The notes below the pieces were generated by a model. It did no database searches and was not told the DNA's origin. It saw only the letters and a program-made list of their open reading frames with translations. A stretch of 9,704 bases of DNA from Rhodospirillaceae bacterium (GTDB taxonomy: Bacteria; Pseudomonadota; Alphaproteobacteria; UBA9219): NCBI GenBank assembly GCA_003486725.1, contig DNGD01000043.1, positions 426 through 10,129 on the forward strand, written 5' to 3'. Positions 5,732-9,704 of this stretch are shown one piece after another. The position numbers and the translations under genes are program-made. Each line of letters starts with the position of its first letter. Positions within the stretch are counted from its first letter, which is position 1.

Positions 5732-6625
5732 AGAAAACTCCTTCTTTTGTTGGTTGAGGTAAGAGAACGGGGACTTGACGGAAGACCCTAAGGCGGACAG
5801 CGCCGCCTCGCGGCCCATCACGGCATCGGCCAGACGAACGTCAAGAGCCGATGCGCCGCGATAAACGCCAGCTTCGGTCGCTCGAACGGCTTCGGCTTCT
5901 ATGCCGCGATTTTTGGCAACGAGCGCGACGAAGCCTTCGTACAGGCCATCAATATCCGACTGGATTTCTGCGCGGGCGCGATCCGACAAAGGTTCGTGCG
6001 GATTGCCGTCGACTTTGCACGCGCCCGCATAGATGAAGTTCCATGCAAGGCCCGCTTGTTCGTCCGCGCCGCTTTCATCAATGTGGACGGCGACGACACC
6101 AATGGAGCCGACCTCTGCAGTTTGCGTCAGGATGATTTTGTCAGCGCAGCACGCGACGGCGTAAGCCGCAGACAAGGCTCCTTCATGCGCAAGCGCCCAT
6201 AGCGGTTTGCCATAGGAGGCTTTTAACGCGCTGATTTTGTCGCACAGATCAAACAGACCGCCGACTTCGCCGCCTGGAGAGTCGATCTCAAGCAGAACGG
6301 CGCGGACGGACGGGTTGGCAAGCGAGGTCTCAATATTCTGACCGATCTCGGCGTAGCTGGTCAGGCCACTAACTGTCGTCAGATAGCTGGATCGCGTGAC
6401 GAGCGTGCCAAACACAGGCACGATGGCGACGCCTTCAGGCGTAATCTGAATATCCTCATCGTCATCCGGCCCTTCATTATTGCCAAGCGCCAAGGGTTCC
6501 ACAACTGCGCCTGTTAAACGCGGCCCTAAGACCGAAAGCAGCACGTCCAGCTTGGGCCGTGCCACCATCAACGGCGCGCCGAGCAGACGCGCTGCAATGT
6601 GAGGGAGATTGTTCATTTGGCTCAT
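5324..6625 (-). CDS. S49-family head maturation protease with C-terminal scaffold (lambda gpC-like)
   Basis: This 433-residue protein combines a Clp/SppA-fold serine peptidase (about residues 60-290) with a scaffold tail (299-433). Visible motifs are VRAVLLEIDSPGGEVGG at 108-123 (the DSPGG oxyanion-hole segment at 115-119), EGALSAAYAVACCADKI with the likely nucleophile S152, EVGSIGVV at 171-178, and AGACKVDGNPHEPLSD with K204 as the general base; together these form the Ser-Lys dyad of peptidase family S49. In lambda, gpC cleaves scaffold and portal inside the prohead and then removes itself. The start at 6625 overlaps the portal stop as ATGA, and GGAG lies eleven bases upstream; a second ATG three codons later is possible. 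An internal ribosome binding site starts the nested scaffold gene. Confidence 0.92.
   Translation of the reverse strand: MSQMNNLPHIAARLLGAPLMVARPKLDVLLSVLGPRLTGAVVEPLALGNNEGPDDDEDIQITPEGVAIVPVFGTLVTRSSYLTTVSGLTSYAEIGQNIETSLANPSVRAVLLEIDSPGGEVGGLFDLCDKISALKASYGKPLWALAHEGALSAAYAVACCADKIILTQTAEVGSIGVVAVHIDESGADEQAGLAWNFIYAGACKVDGNPHEPLSDRARAEIQSDIDGLYEGFVALVAKNRGIEAEAVRATEAGVYRGASALDVRLADAVMGREAALSALGSSVKSPFSYLNQQKKEFSMSTQNTAPEAQQATIEQPVTKTATDPAPAVATTVASPAPETPDKAAIEAQVTQKLRENYAEMAGVATQAARLGVTLDVGDAMAKGLKPDAMRRAVLDELAARSSATGIVAAVPATMSVDSPIIRRARAAAEKAKA
5738..5743 (-). promoter_or_regulatory. Internal ribosome binding site for the nested scaffold gene
   Basis: AAGGAG on the minus strand lies six bases before the in-frame ATG at codon 299 of the protease gene. 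A site this good at the border between peptidase and scaffold domains supports separate production of the scaffold. Confidence 0.75.
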
Positions 6626-8118
6626 GCTTGTTGCTGCTCCTCTGGCGGCAAATTGGTTTGATCGTCTTGCTGCGCATTTGGCTGCGGCGCAGGCAACGCC
6701 AAGGTTTCTTGAAATGAGATGCCAAGCAGCGCTTCCTGCTGCCGTTCTGCCGCGACTTCCGCATTCACCTGCGCAATGTCATAACCACGCTCGGCAATGG
6801 CCTGCGTCCGGCTCTTGAGACCTGCATTGATCTGCGCGATCTCGGCATTGGCGTCCTTAAGCGGATCGACCCAATCCCATTTAGGGGGAAGCCAATCGCA
6901 AGCCAGATATTCAGCGCGCTTTGCCTCATAGTTGCGGATCGTCAGAGCGCCAGACAGGACGGCCATGTCCATCCAGCGTTCCCAGACCTTGCGGCACATT
7001 TGCCAGACCATGACCGAATGCTGCCATGCCCCGACGCGCCGCCTAAACTCCAGAAGCGCCATGCGGGAATTGGAATAGTTCGCCTTCAGCATATCGCCGG
7101 AGACATAGGCATAAGGAACACCTGTTGCCGCCGCAATTTGCAAAAGGGTGCGGTACTGAAACGGCTCGTAAGTCTGGCCGACATCGGCGGGGCTTGAGGT
7201 TTGAACTTCTTCGCCGGGCTCCAGCATCGTGACTTGACCGGGCTGCACGTCCATGACGCGCTCGCCGTTTTCATCCTCTTCCTCAGCCGTGTCGAACGGC
7301 TCGGTCGGTGCAGGCGTCGTGATGAACAGCGCATACATGGCCGCGACCTTCTTGCGGTCAAGCTCGGCATCGTCATATTGATCGAGCAGAAACATTTTCA
7401 CGATGGCGGGAGCCAGCCTCGATACGCCGCGCAGTTGCCCTGCGTCTGCCGCATCCATCAAATGCATGACATTGAGCGCTGGCATGCGCACGGTCTCGGT
7501 CGTCAGGTTAGGCTGCGTCAGATCACCGGGATGGCGGCGCAGAAAGTGATAAGCAACGCGCTTGCCGTTGCCGTCGAACTCGATCCCGCAGCGGATGACG
7601 TTACCGTTCGCCAGAACTTCGTTCTTGGTAAGCGGCAGCATTTCTGTCGGCAACAGCTGCAATTGAAGCGGCACAGGCAGCCCCATCGAAGTCAAGCAAG
7701 GCCTAAAGACAAAAAAGGCCTCGCCTGTAATGAACATCTCTCGCGCCGCGCGACGCTGCAGGCCAAAGAAATCCGTAAGGCCTTCTTCGTCGGCATAGTC
7801 TGTCCAGCTCCACCACAAATCCATGACGCGTTTTTTAAGCCGCGCATTACTGATCTTGCTCGACGGATTAATGCCGTCACCAATGGCATTGCCCGTCCAG
7901 CTTTCCATCGCGTTGGTCGCATAGCCATTGTTGCGCACGAGATAACGCGCCCGCGCCGTGATCGTCGCACCCGCGCTGACAAGCAGCGTGTTGAGATGCA
8001 GCCGCGAGGGTTGAAACGTTCGTAAGCGCCGATTGCCCTGCGAGGCCTCGAACCCTCCTGTTTGCAACGAGCCGAACGCCCCGCGCCAAACGCGAGCTAT
8101 ATTGGTCAGCATTCCCAT
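6622..8118 (-). CDS. Portal protein (lambda gpB family)
   Basis: This 498-residue protein should form the dodecameric ring at the head vertex, through which DNA enters and to which terminase and gpW dock. It is slightly shorter than lambda gpB (533). Family marks are the early RARYLVRNNGYATNAMESWTGNAIGDGI stretch at 57-84, FFVFRPCL and LQLLPTEMLP, VMHLMDAADAGQLRGVSRLAPAI near 217-239, the helix DQYDDAELDRKKVAAMYALFITTP, YEPFQYRTLLQIAAATGVPYAYVSGD, and NYSNSRMALLEFRRRV in the clip/stem area. The C-terminus is glutamine- and proline-rich and probably disordered. The ATG at 8118 is preceded by AAGGGG seven bases away; a second ATG two codons later is less well placed. The stop overlaps the protease start, and one base separates it from the gpW-like gene. 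Confidence 0.94.
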   Translation of the reverse strand: MGMLTNIARVWRGAFGSLQTGGFEASQGNRRLRTFQPSRLHLNTLLVSAGATITARARYLVRNNGYATNAMESWTGNAIGDGINPSSKISNARLKKRVMDLWWSWTDYADEEGLTDFFGLQRRAAREMFITGEAFFVFRPCLTSMGLPVPLQLQLLPTEMLPLTKNEVLANGNVIRCGIEFDGNGKRVAYHFLRRHPGDLTQPNLTTETVRMPALNVMHLMDAADAGQLRGVSRLAPAIVKMFLLDQYDDAELDRKKVAAMYALFITTPAPTEPFDTAEEEDENGERVMDVQPGQVTMLEPGEEVQTSSPADVGQTYEPFQYRTLLQIAAATGVPYAYVSGDMLKANYSNSRMALLEFRRRVGAWQHSVMVWQMCRKVWERWMDMAVLSGALTIRNYEAKRAEYLACDWLPPKWDWVDPLKDANAEIAQINAGLKSRTQAIAERGYDIAQVNAEVAAERQQEALLGISFQETLALPAPQPNAQQDDQTNLPPEEQQQA

Positions 8119-8119
8119 C

Positions 8120-8332
8120 CTATAACCCCTTACTGCCGGAGGTCAGGACACGACGGCGCGGCTTGCCGCTTTCAAGGACAGCGATCCGTTTTTCAAGATC
8201 AGAAATGGCCGATGCCATTTCTGCATCGGTGGCGTAAGTGATGCGGCGACCCTCAACATCAATGCTCCGCACCCCGCGCCAACGCGCGGCGAGCAGCGCC
8301 TCGTGGCGGGATTTCATGTCATCAAGGGTCAT
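8120..8332 (-). CDS. Small head-tail joining protein (gpW family)
   Basis: This 70-residue protein lies between the terminase and portal genes, exactly where lambda has W (68 residues). It starts MTLDDMKSRHEALLAARWRG, then has a short hairpin (SIDVEGRRITYAT) and a second helix (AEMASAISDLEKRIAVLES) with a basic tail, matching the two-helix plus beta-hairpin fold of gpW. In lambda it binds the portal after packaging, keeps DNA in and gives FII a place to attach. The ribosome binding site is weak (GAG about eight bases upstream) and the start is only four bases from the terminase stop, so translation is probably coupled. Confidence 0.88.
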   Translation of the reverse strand: MTLDDMKSRHEALLAARWRGVRSIDVEGRRITYATDAEMASAISDLEKRIAVLESGKPRRRVLTSGSKGL

Positions 8333-8336
8333 AAGG

Positions 8337-9704
8337 TCATCTCAAATAGGTTGATTGGAATGTGCGCCGCTTGCTTGGGTTCTTGCGCCGCAGGATCCCT
8401 GCCGAACGCTGGGTTTCCATCGGCGCATCTGCGATCTCTTTTTCTTCTACAGCGACCTGAGACTCGAGTTCTTTCCAACGCGCTTCAGAAAAGCGGTCGA
8501 TGCCGACAATCCATGCCGCCGCACGCGCGTAAACTCGGCAGTCCAGCGCCTCATTACGCGCACGTAGCTTTTGCCATTCCAGTTTGGTAAAGCCGCGTTT
8601 GGTCTTGACCGTAACAAGCTGTTCCGCCGTCAGCTGCATGATCCATTCGCTGTCTATGCTTTCGGGCAGATGCACGGTGCCGGGCGGAAACAAAACCCCT
8701 TCGGCGATCTCTTCTTTGGTTGGACGTGCAAGCCTCAAGAAACGATAGGTTTCCGTCTTGAAGGTCGAGCTCGCGACCACCCACAACTTTGCGCCGCGCC
8801 TGATCTTGCGTCCGCCTTCGGTTGCGTCCACATAGGTGGGGCCTGTGACAGGACTGGCGCGGTTGAACCCTTCCGCGCCTTTGACGGCCATAACCTGACC
8901 GCCACCCATCTTACGCGTCCACGAATAAACGGCAGGCGCTTCGTAGCCGGAATCGATGGCCAGCTTGGCAATCGTCAGATGCGGCCCGTTTTCATGCGGC
9001 CATGTTTGCGTAAGGAGAGCCGCAAGCGCATTCCATGCTTTAGGATCATCCGGCCCGCCGAGAATTACGATGTGATCGACAAGCCAGCTTTCCAGCCCAC
9101 GACCCCACGCCCAGACATCGATCTCGATACGGTCTTTCTGAACATCTGCGCCAGCGGTCAGGAACAAGCCGCCTTTGGAAACGATGCCGAGCTTGTTTGA
9201 CTCCCGCCTGTCGCACAGGATTTGCCAATCAGGCGCTTCACCGCTTTCGACCCATGTCTCGCCAAGCACGCTGTTTTTGAAGCCTTTCATGGCCTCGTCG
9301 TTTCCTTGTGCCGCTTCCCAATCGCGGGCGACGCGCTCCCAAGTGTACCAACCCAACGGCGAGTTAAGGCTTGAGATGTGGTAGCCCACCGTAAGCGGAT
9401 CGGTGCTGACCGCCGTCGCACGCCATTCTCCATGTTCGTTCATGAAAGGCTTGTATCGTTCCTCGATCCGCGCTTCGCAATGCTCGCAGAAATAGGCGAC
9501 CGTTTCCGGTTTGCCTTTCTCCCATCGCAACCTTTCGAACCGCAGAACCTGCTTGTGGCTGCAAAACGGGCACGGCACGAAGTATTTGCGTTGGTCACTC
9601 GCCTCATATTCGCGTTCGATGCGCGAGATGCCCTTGATCGTCGGCGTCGAGCACAAGAACACCTTGCGCCGCCACGCGAAGGTGCGCGTGCGCGCCTCGG
9701 CCAG
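8337..9704 (-). CDS. Terminase large subunit (lambda gpA family), C-terminal part, cut by right edge
   Basis: The frame is open to the right edge, giving 455 residues of a protein whose relatives have about 640; the ATPase Walker motifs lie outside the window. The fragment begins just before RRKVFLCSTPTIKG, the conserved STPT coupling motif. Next comes a four-cysteine pair, PCPFC and FCEHC (9572-9477), a likely zinc knuckle. The nuclease domain has AGADVQKDRIEI (D at fragment residue 187), KLAIDSGYEAPAVY (D251) and RNEALDCRVYARAAA (D388), the three acidic positions expected of a packaging nuclease that cuts the concatemer. The C-terminal tail (EKEIADAPMETQR..RRKNPSKR) should dock to the portal. 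A GTG at 9662 could be taken as a start but lies inside the conserved domain. The stop is next to the gpW-like start. Confidence 0.95.
   Translation of the reverse strand: MAEARTRTFAWRRKVFLCSTPTIKGISRIEREYEASDQRKYFVPCPFCSHKQVLRFERLRWEKGKPETVAYFCEHCEARIEERYKPFMNEHGEWRATAVSTDPLTVGYHISSLNSPLGWYTWERVARDWEAAQGNDEAMKGFKNSVLGETWVESGEAPDWQILCDRRESNKLGIVSKGGLFLTAGADVQKDRIEIDVWAWGRGLESWLVDHIVILGGPDDPKAWNALAALLTQTWPHENGPHLTIAKLAIDSGYEAPAVYSWTRKMGGGQVMAVKGAEGFNRASPVTGPTYVDATEGGRKIRRGAKLWVVASSTFKTETYRFLRLARPTKEEIAEGVLFPPGTVHLPESIDSEWIMQLTAEQLVTVKTKRGFTKLEWQKLRARNEALDCRVYARAAAWIVGIDRFSEARWKELESQVAVEEKEIADAPMETQRSAGILRRKNPSKRRTFQSTYLR

Noticed and set aside
7201..8025. A long plus-strand open frame of 274 codons opposite the portal gene
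   Set aside because: It is rich in His, Arg and Gln as expected for an antisense reading of a GC-rich gene, has no ribosome binding site, and the minus strand carries a clear portal protein.
8571..9200. A plus-strand open frame of 209 codons opposite the terminase gene
   Set aside because: It lies fully within conserved terminase sequence on the other strand and has no recognisable domain.
8337..9662. Taking the terminase gene as complete from a GTG at 9662
   Set aside because: The frame stays open to the window edge with conserved residues (RTRTFAWRRKV) before the GTG, and the ATPase domain must lie upstream.
1..9704. Gene transfer agent, CRISPR array, tRNA, insertion sequence or attachment site
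   Set aside because: The gene set is of the lambda A-W-B-C-D-E type, not that of a Rhodobacter-type gene transfer agent; no regularly spaced repeats, tRNA folds, transposase genes or att-like direct repeats were seen by eye.

Overview
The window is the head-to-tail structural block of a siphophage prophage (or phage genome) built on the lambda plan. Almost all of it is on the minus strand, so the genes read from right to left: terminase large subunit (A-like, cut by the right edge), gpW, portal (B), S49 head protease with an in-frame internal scaffold gene (C/Nu3), decoration protein (D), major capsid protein (E), head-tail joining protein (FII-like), a DUF6441-type tail protein in the place of Z, tail terminator (U-like), tail tube (V-like), tail chaperones G and GT (joined by a -1 frameshift), and the first 21 codons of the tape measure protein (H), cut by the left edge. 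No equivalent of FI is seen. Gene spacing is very tight: several neighbours share ATGA stop/start overlaps, and most starts have a clear purine-rich ribosome binding site.

No host marker, integrase, tRNA or attachment site lies in the window, so the host can only be guessed. The GC-rich coding style, the DUF6441-type protein and the start of the tape measure protein resemble, from memory, prophages of Alphaproteobacteria. This is an inference of moderate strength.

Region 9704-5324 (minus) makes the packaging motor, portal ring and protease/scaffold. Region 5290-3811 makes the shell (D and E), with a strong intrinsic-terminator-like hairpin between the two genes. Region 3807-750 makes the connector, tail terminator, tail tube and the chaperones that load the tape measure. 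The G-to-T junction carries a textbook A AAA AAC slippery heptamer, and the T frame has no convincing start of its own, so it should be made only as a G-T fusion with a cysteine-rich linker.

Region 65-749 breaks the pattern. It is visibly AT-rich and contains one gene on the plus strand, opposite to the late operon, between GT and H. It encodes an exported, membrane-anchored protein of unknown family and has its own promoter-like sequence and ribosome binding site. This is the layout of a moron, a gene expressed from the prophage. Phage HK97 carries its inner-membrane superinfection-exclusion gene (gp15) at what I recall as the same tail position, so a role in exclusion or host-surface change is the most interesting hypothesis here. 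It is not shown by the sequence.
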